Of a DNA stretch of 64,000 bases, positions 15,991 through 26,881 are shown in pieces. Under the pieces are notes generated by a model. It made no database searches. It was not told where the DNA came from and saw only the letters and a list, made by a program, of their open reading frames with translations. Source of the DNA: JAVVHH01 sp965199585 (lineage in GTDB: Bacteria; Pseudomonadota; Alphaproteobacteria; Acetobacterales; Acetobacteraceae); the NCBI GenBank assembly GCA_965199585.1, contig CBDASI010000002.1, positions 2,542,001 through 2,606,000 on the forward strand, given 5' to 3'. Every line of letters begins with the position of its first letter. The first letter of the stretch is position 1. Made by a program: the position numbers and the translations under genes.

Positions 15991-18828
15991 ATGTTGGATC
16001 GGGTGCGGGTTCCCGTCGGGGATGTGCGGCTCGCGCAGCACTTGCGGCGGGAGACCTCCGGCGAGGTGCTGTTCACGCGCGGTGACCGCGGACGGTACGC
16101 CACCGACGCGTCGATCTATCAGGTCGAGCCAGTGGGCGTGCTGGTGCCGCGGACGCCGGCCGACGTCGAGGCCGGGCTGGCGATCGCGCGGGAGCATGGC
16201 GTGCCGGTGCTGGCGCGCGGCGGCGGGACGAGCCAGTGCGGGCAGACGGTCAACCGGGCGCTGGTGATCGACTACACGAAGCATCTGCGGTCGATCTTGG
16301 AGCTGGATGTCGCGGGGCGCACGGTGCGGGTCGAGCCGGGGATCGTGCTCAATCACCTGAACACGGCGCTAAAGAAAGACGGCCTGTTCTTTCCGGTGGA
16401 CCCGAGCACGCATGCGCGGGCGACGATCGGGGGGATGACGGCCAACAATTCCTGCGGCTCGAAGAGCATCCGCTACGGGCTGATGGCCGACAACGTGCGG
16501 GCGATCGACGCGCTACTGGCGGACGGGACGCGCTGCGGGTTCGGCGACGAGACGGCGCCGGCGGGATTGCTGGACCGGCTGCGGGTGATCGGGGCGGCGG
16601 AGGCGGCGGAGATCGCGACGCGGTTCCCGACCCAGCTGCGCCGGGTCGGCGGCTACAACATTCAGACCCTCGTGCCGGGTGCGCAGCAGAACATGGCGCG
16701 GCTGCTGGTCGGGTCGGAAGGCACTCTGGCGCTGTCGATGGCGATCACGCTGCAGCTGCAGCCGATCAAGCCGCGCAAGGTGCTGGGCATCTGCCAGTTC
16801 CCGACGTTCCGGGCGGCGATGGCGGCGACGCGGCATCTGGTCGAGCTGGGGCCGGAAGCGGTCGAGCTGGTGGACCGCACCATGATCGATCTCGGGCGGG
16901 GCATCGCGCTCTATCGCGCGACGATCGACCGGATGGTGATCGGGGAGCCGGACTCGCTGCTGATCGTCGAGTTCCACGGTGACGATGAGAGCGTGCTGCT
17001 CGGGAAATTGGCCGAGCTGGACGAAGCGATGGCGGATCTCGGCTATCCCGGCGCGGTGGTGCGCGCGACGGAGACCGGGTTCCAGGCGGCGATCGCGGCG
17101 GTCCGGGAAGCGGGCCTGAACATCATGATGAGCATGAAGGGGGACGGCAAACCGGTCTCGTTCATCGAAGATTGCGCGGTCGGGCTGGACGATCTGGCGG
17201 ACTACACGGAGCGACTGAACGACGTATTCGCGCGGCATGGGACGAAAGGGACGTGGTACGCCCATGCCAGCGTCGGCTGCCTGCACGTGCGGCCGGTGCT
17301 CAATATGAAGGACTCGGCGGACGTGCGGACCATGCGCGCCGTGGCGGAGGAATGTTTCGCGCTGGTGCGGGAGTACAAGGGGTCGCATAGCGGGGAGCAT
17401 GGGGACGGGATCGTCAGGTCCGAGTTCCATGAGGAGATGTTCGGGGCGCGCATCGTGCGGGCGTTCGAGGCCGTGAAGGATGCGTTCGATCCGGCGGGGG
17501 TGCTCAATCCGAACCGCATCGTGCATCCGCCGCGCATGGATGACCGCGCGCTGTTCCGCTACGGGCCGGACTATGCGGCCCTGCCGGTCGAGCCGGTGCT
17601 GGATTGGAGCGAGCACGCCGGGCCGGTCGGCGGCATGCTGGCGGCGGTCGAGATGTGCAACAACAACGGCACCTGCCGCGCGTTCGAGGCGGGGAGCATG
17701 TGCCCGAGCTACCGCGTGACGCGGGACGAGGTGCATCTGACGCGGGGGCGGGCGAATACGCTGCGGCTGGCGCTGACGGGGCAGTTGGGGAACGAGGCGC
17801 TGGCGTCGGACGACGTGCAAGAGGCGCTGAAGCTGTGCGTATCGTGCAAGGCGTGCCGGCGGGAATGCCCGACGGGCGTCGATATGGCGAAGATGAAGAT
17901 CGAGGCGACCGCGGCGCGGGTGCGGACGCACGGGGTGAGTGCGCGGGAGCGGATCGTCGCCGAGTTGCCGCGCTACGCGGGGATCGCGCGGCATTTCGCG
18001 CCGCTGTTGAATTTGCGGAACCGGTCGGGGCTCATGCGGCGTGCGGGGGAGCGGCTCGGGTTCGCGGCCGGGCGGGACCTGCCGGCTTGGAGTGCGCGGG
18101 CGCGGCGATGGGATGCGGGCGACCCGGCGCCGAAGGGCGACGTGCTGCTGTTCGCCGACACGTTCAGCAAGACGTTCGAGCCGGAGAACCTGTTGGCGGC
18201 GCAGCGCGTCCTGCGGGCGGCGGGGTATCGGGCGGTGGTGCCGACAAAGCGGCTCTGTTGCGGGCGGACCTACCTGGCGGCCGGGCTGGTGGAGCGGGCG
18301 CGGGCGGAGGCGAAGCGGACAGTCGCGGCGTTGGCCGGGCATTTGCCGGTGGTGGGGCTCGAGCCATCTTGCCTGCTGACGATGCGCGACGAGTTCCGCT
18401 CGCTACTGCCCGGTGCAGCGACCGACGACTTGGCGGGCCGCGCGGTCCTGGTCGGGGAGTTCCTGGCCGGGAAGGAGCTCCCGGGTCTGGCGAAGACGGC
18501 GCGGGCGCATGTGCACGGACACTGCCATCAGAAGGCGTTCGGGGCGTTCGAGGGGACGTTGGCGGCGCTGCGGCAGGTCGAGGGTCTCGCGGTGCAGCCG
18601 ATCGAGAGCTCCTGTTGCGGGATGGCGGGGGCGTTCGGCTATGGCGCGGAGACGCAGGATGTCAGTCGGGCGATGGGCGAGCGTAGCCTGGCGCCGGCGG
18701 TGAGGGCGGCCGGCGCGGCAGACTGGATCGTGGCGGACGGAACGTCTTGCCGGCATCAGATCCGCGACCTGACCGGGCGGCGCGCGGTTCATTCGGTCGT
18801 GATGTTGGATCAGGCGCTGACGGGCTGA
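15991..18828 (+). CDS. Fused FAD- and Fe-S-binding 2-hydroxyacid dehydrogenase (DLD/GlcD-GlcF/YdiJ type)
   Basis: A 945-residue flavoprotein. Residues ~45-230 form a PCMH-type FAD domain (VPVLARGGGTSQCGQTVN; IGGMTANNSCGSKSIRYG), and ~260-530 the FAD-oxidase C-terminal domain ending YKGSHSGEHGDGIVRSEF. Ferredoxin-like cysteines follow: Cys556 onward and CVSCKACRRECPTG from Cys616. Two CCG domains follow, with CCGRTYLAAG at ~756 and SSCCGMAGAFGYG at ~875. This is the GlcD plus GlcF layout in one chain. Relatives oxidise D-lactate, glycolate or D-2-hydroxyglutarate and pass electrons to the quinone pool. The aminotransferase 10 bases upstream favours glycolate or another glyoxylate-related substrate, but that is inference. 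The last 19 bases overlap the convergent LivG-like gene. Confidence 0.9.
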   Translation: MLDRVRVPVGDVRLAQHLRRETSGEVLFTRGDRGRYATDASIYQVEPVGVLVPRTPADVEAGLAIAREHGVPVLARGGGTSQCGQTVNRALVIDYTKHLRSILELDVAGRTVRVEPGIVLNHLNTALKKDGLFFPVDPSTHARATIGGMTANNSCGSKSIRYGLMADNVRAIDALLADGTRCGFGDETAPAGLLDRLRVIGAAEAAEIATRFPTQLRRVGGYNIQTLVPGAQQNMARLLVGSEGTLALSMAITLQLQPIKPRKVLGICQFPTFRAAMAATRHLVELGPEAVELVDRTMIDLGRGIALYRATIDRMVIGEPDSLLIVEFHGDDESVLLGKLAELDEAMADLGYPGAVVRATETGFQAAIAAVREAGLNIMMSMKGDGKPVSFIEDCAVGLDDLADYTERLNDVFARHGTKGTWYAHASVGCLHVRPVLNMKDSADVRTMRAVAEECFALVREYKGSHSGEHGDGIVRSEFHEEMFGARIVRAFEAVKDAFDPAGVLNPNRIVHPPRMDDRALFRYGPDYAALPVEPVLDWSEHAGPVGGMLAAVEMCNNNGTCRAFEAGSMCPSYRVTRDEVHLTRGRANTLRLALTGQLGNEALASDDVQEALKLCVSCKACRRECPTGVDMAKMKIEATAARVRTHGVSARERIVAELPRYAGIARHFAPLLNLRNRSGLMRRAGERLGFAAGRDLPAWSARARRWDAGDPAPKGDVLLFADTFSKTFEPENLLAAQRVLRAAGYRAVVPTKRLCCGRTYLAAGLVERARAEAKRTVAALAGHLPVVGLEPSCLLTMRDEFRSLLPGAATDDLAGRAVLVGEFLAGKELPGLAKTARAHVHGHCHQKAFGAFEGTLAALRQVEGLAVQPIESSCCGMAGAFGYGAETQDVSRAMGERSLAPAVRAAGAADWIVADGTSCRHQIRDLTGRRAVHSVVMLDQALTG

Positions 18829-19496
18829 CTGTCGCTGCCGCGGATCGTGAGGATGCGGTCGGCGACGCCGAAGACGGCATCGATGTCTGCTTCGGTCCAC
18901 AGGATGGCGGTGCCGTCTCGGGTGGCGAGGTCGCGGATGAGGGTCCGCAGCGAGAGTGCTTCCGCGACGGGGAGGCCGGCGGTCGGTTCGTCGAGCAGGA
19001 GGAGGCGCGGGCGGTGGACCAGCGCCAAGGCAAGGTCGAGGCGGCGAAGCTGCGCGGGCGTAAGCGCGATGGCCGCGCGCTCGGCATCATCGAGTAGGCC
19101 GACGCGCTGCAGGAGCATGTCGGCGCGGCTGCGGTGATGCCGGACGGCAGGCCGCCACCAGCGGGCGAGTTGATCGCGGGCGGAGAGGAAGGCGGTCTGG
19201 ACGTTCTCGCGGACCGTCATGGAGGTGAAGACGGCCGGGCGCTGGAACGTGCGGCCGACGCCGAGGCGGAAGCGGGCGCGCGGATCGGTGCCGCCGATCT
19301 CGTCGGCGCCCAAGCGGATGCGGCCGCGATCGGGGTGGGTCTGGCCGCCGATCATGTCGAGGATCGCGGATTTGCCGGCGCCGGGGGGCCCGACTAGGGC
19401 GAGGATCTCGCCGGAGTCGAGATGCAGGCTGATGTCGGTGATGGTGAGGGCCGGGCTGACGGTCCGGCAGAGGCGGTCGGCGACGAGCAGGGTCAT
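18810..19496 (-). CDS. LivG-like ABC transporter ATPase
   Basis: A 228-residue ATP-binding subunit of the branched-chain amino acid/urea (HAAT) ABC class. Walker A is GPPGAGKSA (near residue 37-45), Walker B is LLLLDEPTAGL, and the switch His region is replaced by TAILWTEADID. The signature motif is degenerate: LTPAQLRRLDLALAL replaces the usual LSYGQQRRLEIARAL. The first base pairs of this gene overlap the stop of the fused permease gene as ATGA (19493-19496), so the two are translationally coupled. No second ATPase (LivF) or periplasmic binding protein is in the window. Confidence 0.85.
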   Translation of the reverse strand: MTLLVADRLCRTVSPALTITDISLHLDSGEILALVGPPGAGKSAILDMIGGQTHPDRGRIRLGADEIGGTDPRARFRLGVGRTFQRPAVFTSMTVRENVQTAFLSARDQLARWWRPAVRHHRSRADMLLQRVGLLDDAERAAIALTPAQLRRLDLALALVHRPRLLLLDEPTAGLPVAEALSLRTLIRDLATRDGTAILWTEADIDAVFGVADRILTIRGSDSQPVSA

Positions 19497-21175
19497 CGGG
19501 CACGGCGCCAGGCGCGGATCGAGGCGCCGGCGATGCCGTCGGGCAGTAGCAGGGGGACGGCGACGAGGGCCGAGCCGAGCAAGAGGGGCCATGACGGCGA
19601 CGCGGGCAGGAGGGCTGCCGCGCCGCTATAGGCAAGGGCGCCGACGATGGGCGCCGCGATGGCCTGCACGCCGCCGGTGGCGAGCATCAGCAGGGCGTCG
19701 GCGGAGCGGTCGAGCAAAGGGGTGAACGCGGCGGTGCCGGTGGCGATCACCGTCAGGGCGCCGGCGAGCCCGGCCGTCACGCCGGCGACCACGATGGCCG
19801 CCAAACGCAGGGCGGTGACGGGCAGGCCGTTGGCAGCGGCGCGAGCCGGGTCATCACGGGCGGCGCGGAGGGCATAGCCGAACGGGGCGAAGATCACCCG
19901 GCGCAGCAGCAGGGCGACGCCCAGGCAGATTGCCAGGACGAGCCAGAAGCCAAGCGTCGCCGGCCAGGACGGAGGCCCGATGGCGGGCAGAAAGCCGGGC
20001 CGTGCGCCGATGGTCCAGACGAGCTGTGCGACGACCAGCGTGAGCATGGCGACGGCCTGGGCAGACAGGCGGGCCAGCACGAAGCCTAGTGGAAGCGCGG
20101 CCAGCCCGGCGGCGGCGGCGCCGACGAGGAGGGCGGCGGCGAGCATCGGCAGCGTTGCATTGGTACTCTGGACGAAGAGGGCGGCCGCGGCGGCGCCGAT
20201 GCCGAAGAAGGCGGCGTGACCGAGGCTGGGCATGCCGCCGGGCCCGATCAGGAGATGGAGGCTCGCCGCGAACAGGATCGCCAGGGCGGCACCAACCATC
20301 AGCGGCAGCGCGCCGGGCGCGATGAACGGGGTAGCCAGGGCCAGCAACAGACCGGCGGCGAACAGGAGGCGAGCCGATCCGGGGGCGGGGCGGATTACTA
20401 GACGCGGTGCCGGTTGGGCGGGAGCGGGGCGGCGGGCATGACCGAGGAAGCCTTGTGGGCGGAGGAGGAGAACGGCTCCGGTGATCGCGAGCGCTGCGCC
20501 CGGGAACAGGTCGGCGGTGAAGGTGTGAGCGAGCGCGACGACGACCGCGCCGAGAAAGGCACCGCCGAGGCTGCCGAGACCGCCCAGCACGACCGCGAGA
20601 CAGGCGTCGGTCAGGAGCTCCAGATCGAAGCCGGCCGGTGCCGCGGGCTGGGTAAGCAGCGCGAGCGTGCCGGCCAGGCCGGACAGGGCGGTCGCGATCG
20701 GAACGAGGAGGCGACGTCGCCGGACGGGGATGCCGCGAAGGAGGCCGAAGATCGCCGGGCCGATGGCGAGAAGCACGAGGGTGGCGACTGGGAGGTGGAG
20801 CGCGCCGATCGTGACGTCGGGTCGGGGCCATGGCGGGGCGGGGCTCGCTCGCAGCATCCCGGCGGCATCGTGAAACAGCAGGAACAAGCCGAGCGCGGCG
20901 ATGAGCTGCGACGTCAGCGGCTCGCGGCTGAGGCGGCGGTAGAGCGTGAGGTCCAACGCCGCGCCCAGGGCCGCCAGCGCGACGGGGAGGGCCACGAGCG
21001 TGAGAACCGGGTCGAGCGGGAGCCTGGGCGCGAGTGCGGCCGCAAGGCCGGCGAGGGCAGCTTGACCGAGATCGAGTAGGCGGGTGGCGTCCAGAACCAG
21101 CGTCAGTGCGGCAGCGACGAGGAAGACGAGGGTAGCGTGGGAAAGGCCGGTCAGACCGGTGGCAAGGAGCGACAT
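19493..21175 (-). CDS. Fused LivH-LivM branched-chain-type ABC permease
   Basis: A 560-residue membrane protein joining two permease domains. Residues 1 to ~265 are LivH-like (LLDLGQAALAGLAAALA, then VVLGGLGSLGGAFLGAVVVA). Residues ~280-560 are LivM-like (GPGGMPSLGHAAFFGIGAAA, then the cytoplasmic EAA-like loop FGYALRAARDDPARAAANGL). The fusion would supply both halves of the channel for a LivG-type ATPase, which overlaps it by 4 bases downstream. The linker (~265-280) is rich in Pro, Ala and Arg. The transporter lacks a recognisable binding protein here, so the substrate is unknown. Amino acids, amides and urea are the usual substrates of this class. Confidence 0.85.
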   Translation of the reverse strand: MSLLATGLTGLSHATLVFLVAAALTLVLDATRLLDLGQAALAGLAAALAPRLPLDPVLTLVALPVALAALGAALDLTLYRRLSREPLTSQLIAALGLFLLFHDAAGMLRASPAPPWPRPDVTIGALHLPVATLVLLAIGPAIFGLLRGIPVRRRRLLVPIATALSGLAGTLALLTQPAAPAGFDLELLTDACLAVVLGGLGSLGGAFLGAVVVALAHTFTADLFPGAALAITGAVLLLRPQGFLGHARRPAPAQPAPRLVIRPAPGSARLLFAAGLLLALATPFIAPGALPLMVGAALAILFAASLHLLIGPGGMPSLGHAAFFGIGAAAAALFVQSTNATLPMLAAALLVGAAAAGLAALPLGFVLARLSAQAVAMLTLVVAQLVWTIGARPGFLPAIGPPSWPATLGFWLVLAICLGVALLLRRVIFAPFGYALRAARDDPARAAANGLPVTALRLAAIVVAGVTAGLAGALTVIATGTAAFTPLLDRSADALLMLATGGVQAIAAPIVGALAYSGAAALLPASPSWPLLLGSALVAVPLLLPDGIAGASIRAWRRAR

Positions 21176-21318
21176 CGTCGCGGGGCCATGCGGCGCGCGG
21201 CTGGCGGCGTCAAGCTGCGACGTCGTCGACAGCGATTGCGGAACGCTGAGGCATCAGGCCAATGGGCGGCGGCGGTCCATCCGCCGCCCTTCAGGTCTCA
21301 AGGTCGGATCACATCAAG

Positions 21319-21744
21319 ATGCCCATTCCGATCACGCCCACGATCTCGTTCGACCCGGGGGAGATCGAGGAGAGCTTCATCCGGTCGTCCGGTCCCGGCG
21401 GGCAGAACGTCAACAAGGTGTCGACCGCGGTGCAGGTGCGGTTGGACCTGCGGCGGAGCGCGTCGTTGCCCGCGTGGTTGCGGGCGCGGGCGGAGGCGCT
21501 GGGCGGCAAGCGGGTGTCGAGCGAGGGGGTGCTGGTGATCACGGCGGCGCGGTTTCGCTCGCAGGACCGGAACCGCGAGGATGCGGTGGCGCGCATCGTC
21601 GAGTTCCTGCAGGAGGCGGCGGATCGTCCGGCGCGGCGGTTCAAGACCCGACCGACGATGGGATCGCAGAAGCGTCGGGTCGAGGGGAAGGTGCAGCGAG
21701 GGGAGACCAAGCAGATGCGGCGGTCGCCGGTCCGCGAGGAATAG
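21319..21744 (+). CDS. arfB: Alternative ribosome-rescue factor ArfB (peptidyl-tRNA hydrolase)
   Basis: A 141-residue release-factor-like protein that frees ribosomes stalled at mRNA ends without a stop codon. The catalytic GGQ is residues 27-29 in RSSGPGGQNVNKV. The basic C-terminal tail (RRFKTRPTMGSQKRRVEGK then KQMRR) is the part that enters the empty mRNA channel. Length matches E. coli ArfB (140). The ATG at 21319 begins directly at the conserved domain. It is divergent from the Liv permease gene, with about 140 bases between that hold no other gene, and its stop lies 3 bases from the stop of the convergent ABC gene. Confidence 0.95.
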   Translation: MPIPITPTISFDPGEIEESFIRSSGPGGQNVNKVSTAVQVRLDLRRSASLPAWLRARAEALGGKRVSSEGVLVITAARFRSQDRNREDAVARIVEFLQEAADRPARRFKTRPTMGSQKRRVEGKVQRGETKQMRRSPVREE

Positions 21745-21747
21745 GGG

Positions 21748-23664
<1,917 letters not shown>

Positions 23665-24277
23665 CGTCGCCGGCGAACAGGCGAGCCGTGCGGGGCGCGA
23701 CGGGCTTGGCGGCGATCTTGTTGGCGCGCGCCTCGGCGAGTTGCTCGCGGCGCGCTTGGGCGGCTTCCCGGGCGTTCTCGCGAGCGGCAGTGCGACGATC
23801 GGCTGCCGGCGGCGCGGGCTGGCTGGCACCACCGGCGGCCGTGCTGTAGCCGAGGCCGCCGCGCAGCGAGAGCAGCAGGAACGAGATGTCGCTGCGGCCG
23901 AGGTCGACCGATTGTTCGAGCGGGGTCAGGCCGAGGATGTTGCGGCCGTGAATGTCGGCGCCACGACCGATAGCCTCACGAGCAGCGACGATGTCACCAC
24001 GGTTGATGGAGTCGAACAACGCCTCGGTCGGGGGCATGTCGATGCCGCTCCGGTCGGCCGGTGCCGAGAGCGACGTATCGGCACGGGCGCCAGGGACGGC
24101 GGCGGGCGGTGCCTCGGTCTGGCGCCGGCCCCGCACGGTGGGCTGCCCGTCGGGCGTGACGAGGGGCTTCGGGACCGTCGCCTGGGCATGGGCGGCGGTG
24201 ATGCCGGCGAGAGAAATGACCGCGGCCGCGAAGATGTGTCTGACCATGGGGGCCAATATAGCGCAATTCGGGGCGCT

Positions 24278-24673
24278 TCAAAAGCGAGTGGTTACAATGA
24301 CAACGCTCGCGATGCTCCAGGCGAGGTACGGGAGCATCAGAAAGCTCGCGTTAGGCTGCAGTTTACGGAAGCAAAAGGCCGTCCAGGTGCCGAGGCCGAG
24401 GCCGAGCAGGAGGCCTGCGGCGGGGAAGGCCGGGCTGGGAATGGCGGGGATGAGAGTGGGCCAAAGGCCGCCGACGAGCAGGAACCAGCCCCAGCAGCGG
24501 AGTGCGGCGCGCTTACGATCCAGGCCGACGTCAATCCGGCGCCAGACCAGCCAGGCGGCAAAGCCGGTCAACGGGCACAGAAACGCCTCGACGCTGACGA
24601 AGCCGGCCGGCAAGCGCGGGATGGCGGCACGGGTCAACGGCACCAGCGCGGCCAGGCCGACGAAGCCGAGCAA
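24278..24673 (-). CDS. TspO/MBR-like small membrane protein (divergent)
   Basis: A 131-residue membrane protein with about four to five hydrophobic segments. The C-terminus, WTAFCFRKLQPNASFLMLPY followed by LAWS, resembles the TspO motif in which a late helix carries A-x-LL-PYL-W. The centre (RRIDVGLDRKRAALRCWGWF) also fits TspO spacing. TspO proteins bind tetrapyrroles and cholesterol-like ligands. The usual Trp-rich loop near helix 1 and the final Asn are missing, so this is a divergent or degenerate member. The start is a TTG at 24673; an in-frame stop lies about 22 codons upstream with no ATG or GTG between. Confidence 0.5.
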   Translation of the reverse strand: MLGFVGLAALVPLTRAAIPRLPAGFVSVEAFLCPLTGFAAWLVWRRIDVGLDRKRAALRCWGWFLLVGGLWPTLIPAIPSPAFPAAGLLLGLGLGTWTAFCFRKLQPNASFLMLPYLAWSIASVVIVTTRF

Positions 24674-24763
24674 AGCGAGAAGACTGGCGCGGGCGGCACG
24701 GCGGCGGGGAGGTTCGATGGGCTGGAAGGCACGGCACTCCGGTTCGGCGTTGCGGCACCGCCT

Positions 24764-26881
24764 TCAGGCGGAACCCTCCCGGCGCCAGGCGATGAGGACG
24801 AGGCCGAGCAGCAGCGGCAGCGCGGCCCAAGCAGGCAGCAGGGGGATGGCGCGCAGGCCGGTGACAACATGATCGTTACGGCGCGGCAGGCCGATCCAGG
24901 TACTGCCGGCGGCGTCGCGGCCGGGCTCGGTGCGGCGTAAGTCGGGCAGGCGGAGCGCGCCGTCGCTGCCGGCGATGAACCGCGCGCTGCCGCCAGAGGC
25001 GCGGGCGACCGGGGCCAGCACGGAGGTGGTCGCGCGGAGGTCGGCGATCTCCAACGGATTGGGGTTGGCGGCGGCGGCGAAAACGGTGTGCGTGCCGTCC
25101 GAGACTTGCCATACACCGGGCTCGGCGGCGTCGCGGTCCTCCTGCCAGAGCCCGGGGGCGGTCTGGGTCAGGCTTTCGCGGGCGACCTGGCCGGAGGGTG
25201 ACGTGATGGTGGCGGTGACGCCCGGCAGGGTCTCGAGCGTGCGGCGCTCGATGTGTAGACGGTCGCGGTCGATGCTGGCGCGGAGAGCCTCTTCCTCCAG
25301 CGCGGGCTCCTTCATGGCCCAGTGGGCGATGCGGCGGAGCAACTCGGCTTGCGGGCCGCCGCCTTCGTGGCCGCGGGACCACAGCCAAATCTGATCGGAC
25401 AGCAGCAGCGCGACCCGGCCCTCACCGACCCGGTCGAGCAGGAGCAACGGCGCACCGTCCGCGCTCATCAGCTCCTGCCCGCCGGTCGCCGCCGCGCCGA
25501 CGTAGCGATACCAGTCGCCCCAGTGCGGCGCGCCGTTGGACGCGCCGACATTGGTGCCCGGCAGGCCTTCGGTCACCGGGTGCCGCGCGCCGAGATCGGT
25601 CACCACGGGACGGAACGGGCCGTCGACGACGGCGAACGGCGCGACACGGGGGCCGGGCTGGATGGGCAGGACGGTGCCGAGATTGGTGGCGGCGAGCGAA
25701 AATTGCCCGGCGAACTCCGGCCCGGCGCTGAGCAGCAGCGCGCCTCCGCCGCGAACGTAGTCGGCGATGTTGCGGAGGTAGAGCGGCGGCAAGATATTGT
25801 TCCGGTTCGAGAACCGATCGAGGATGATCAGGTCGAAGTCGCGAATCTTCACCTGGAACAGCTCGCGGACCGGGAAGGCGATCAGCGAGAGTTCGTTGGT
25901 CGGTGTGAGATCGTCGCGATCCGGTGGGCGCAGGATGGTGAAGTGTACGAGGTCAACCGCCGGGTCGGCCTTGAGGAGCCGGCGCCAGGTACGTTCGCCG
26001 AGATGCGGCTCGCCGGAGACGAGCAGCACCCGGAGACGGTCACGGACGCCGTTGATGGAGACGACGGCACGGTTGTTGAGCGGCGAGACCTCGCCAGGCA
26101 GCGCGTCGGCCTGGAGTTCGACGATGGTGGGGCCAGCGCGGGTGATCGGGATGTCGATCGCGGTCTCCTGGCCGACCGGGACAGGCTGAGTGCGCGGGGG
26201 CTCGCCGTCGCGGCGAATGGTCAGGCGGGCCAGCGTGTTGGACGGCGCCACACCGAGGTCGTCGACGGCAACGCGGAGGGTGGCGTTGTGACCGACGAGG
26301 CCGAAGCTGGGTGCCTCGACGATGCGGATGCGGCGGTCGGTCTGCTCACCCTTCGCCGGCACCAAGACGTGGAGCGGGGCCGGGAGCGGCGAGGTGGGGG
26401 AGTCGTGCACCTGGCCATCGGTGAGCGCGACGATGCCAGCGAGGCGGGCGCGCGGGATGTCGGCCAGCGCACGGTCTATGGCGGCGAACAGGGCGGTGCC
26501 GCTGGTGCCGGCGCCGGGGGTGGCTTCCGGGATGACGACGGTGCGGAGCTCGAGATCGGGGAGCCGGGCGGCTTGTTGCGCGAGTTGCGCGGCGGCGGCG
26601 TCGCGCAGCGCGGCACGGTCGCCGACGCGCATGGAGTCGGTCTTGTCGACGACGAGGAGGGCGATGTCCGGCAGGGTATCGCGGGTTTCTTCGACCAGGC
26701 GCGGACCGGCGAGCCAGAGCAGCAACGTCAGAAATGCCAGTGTTCGCCAGAGGGCGCCGCGGGCGCGATTGAGCAGCGCGGGCGCCAGGGCGACCAGGCA
26801 GATGACCGTGAGGGCGGCCAGGGCCCAGAGTGGGATGGCCGGGTCGAAGCGGAGGGCGGCGTAGGCCTGTGCGAGCTTCAT
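24764..26881 (-). CDS. Membrane-anchored vWA-like protein of a MoxR operon
   Basis: A 705-residue protein with two N-terminal membrane helices (residues ~18-36 and ~44-60), a large extracytoplasmic part and a C-terminal helix (PAWAALPLLLGLVLIAWRRE). After the second helix comes a von Willebrand A-like domain: LLVVDKTDSM (Asp79) and IVALTDGQVHD (Asp155) give the D-x-T/S-x-S and TDG parts of a MIDAS metal site. A GATase-like fold with VGEGRVALLLSDQIW lies near residue 500. The start overlaps the stop of the DUF4159 gene by 4 bases. It is the last gene of the MoxR-DUF58-DUF4159 series. The molecular role is unknown. Confidence 0.72.
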   Translation of the reverse strand: MKLAQAYAALRFDPAIPLWALAALTVICLVALAPALLNRARGALWRTLAFLTLLLWLAGPRLVEETRDTLPDIALLVVDKTDSMRVGDRAALRDAAAAQLAQQAARLPDLELRTVVIPEATPGAGTSGTALFAAIDRALADIPRARLAGIVALTDGQVHDSPTSPLPAPLHVLVPAKGEQTDRRIRIVEAPSFGLVGHNATLRVAVDDLGVAPSNTLARLTIRRDGEPPRTQPVPVGQETAIDIPITRAGPTIVELQADALPGEVSPLNNRAVVSINGVRDRLRVLLVSGEPHLGERTWRRLLKADPAVDLVHFTILRPPDRDDLTPTNELSLIAFPVRELFQVKIRDFDLIILDRFSNRNNILPPLYLRNIADYVRGGGALLLSAGPEFAGQFSLAATNLGTVLPIQPGPRVAPFAVVDGPFRPVVTDLGARHPVTEGLPGTNVGASNGAPHWGDWYRYVGAAATGGQELMSADGAPLLLLDRVGEGRVALLLSDQIWLWSRGHEGGGPQAELLRRIAHWAMKEPALEEEALRASIDRDRLHIERRTLETLPGVTATITSPSGQVARESLTQTAPGLWQEDRDAAEPGVWQVSDGTHTVFAAAANPNPLEIADLRATTSVLAPVARASGGSARFIAGSDGALRLPDLRRTEPGRDAAGSTWIGLPRRNDHVVTGLRAIPLLPAWAALPLLLGLVLIAWRREGSA

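Noticed and set aside
16513..18342. A 609-codon open frame antisense to the FAD/Fe-S dehydrogenase
   Set aside because: Rich in Arg, His and Pro with no domain, as expected for a shadow of a conserved GC-rich gene.
21176..21318. A gene or riboswitch between the Liv permease and arfB
   Set aside because: The gap is about 140 bases of unstructured sequence between divergent starts; I saw no conserved RNA motif.
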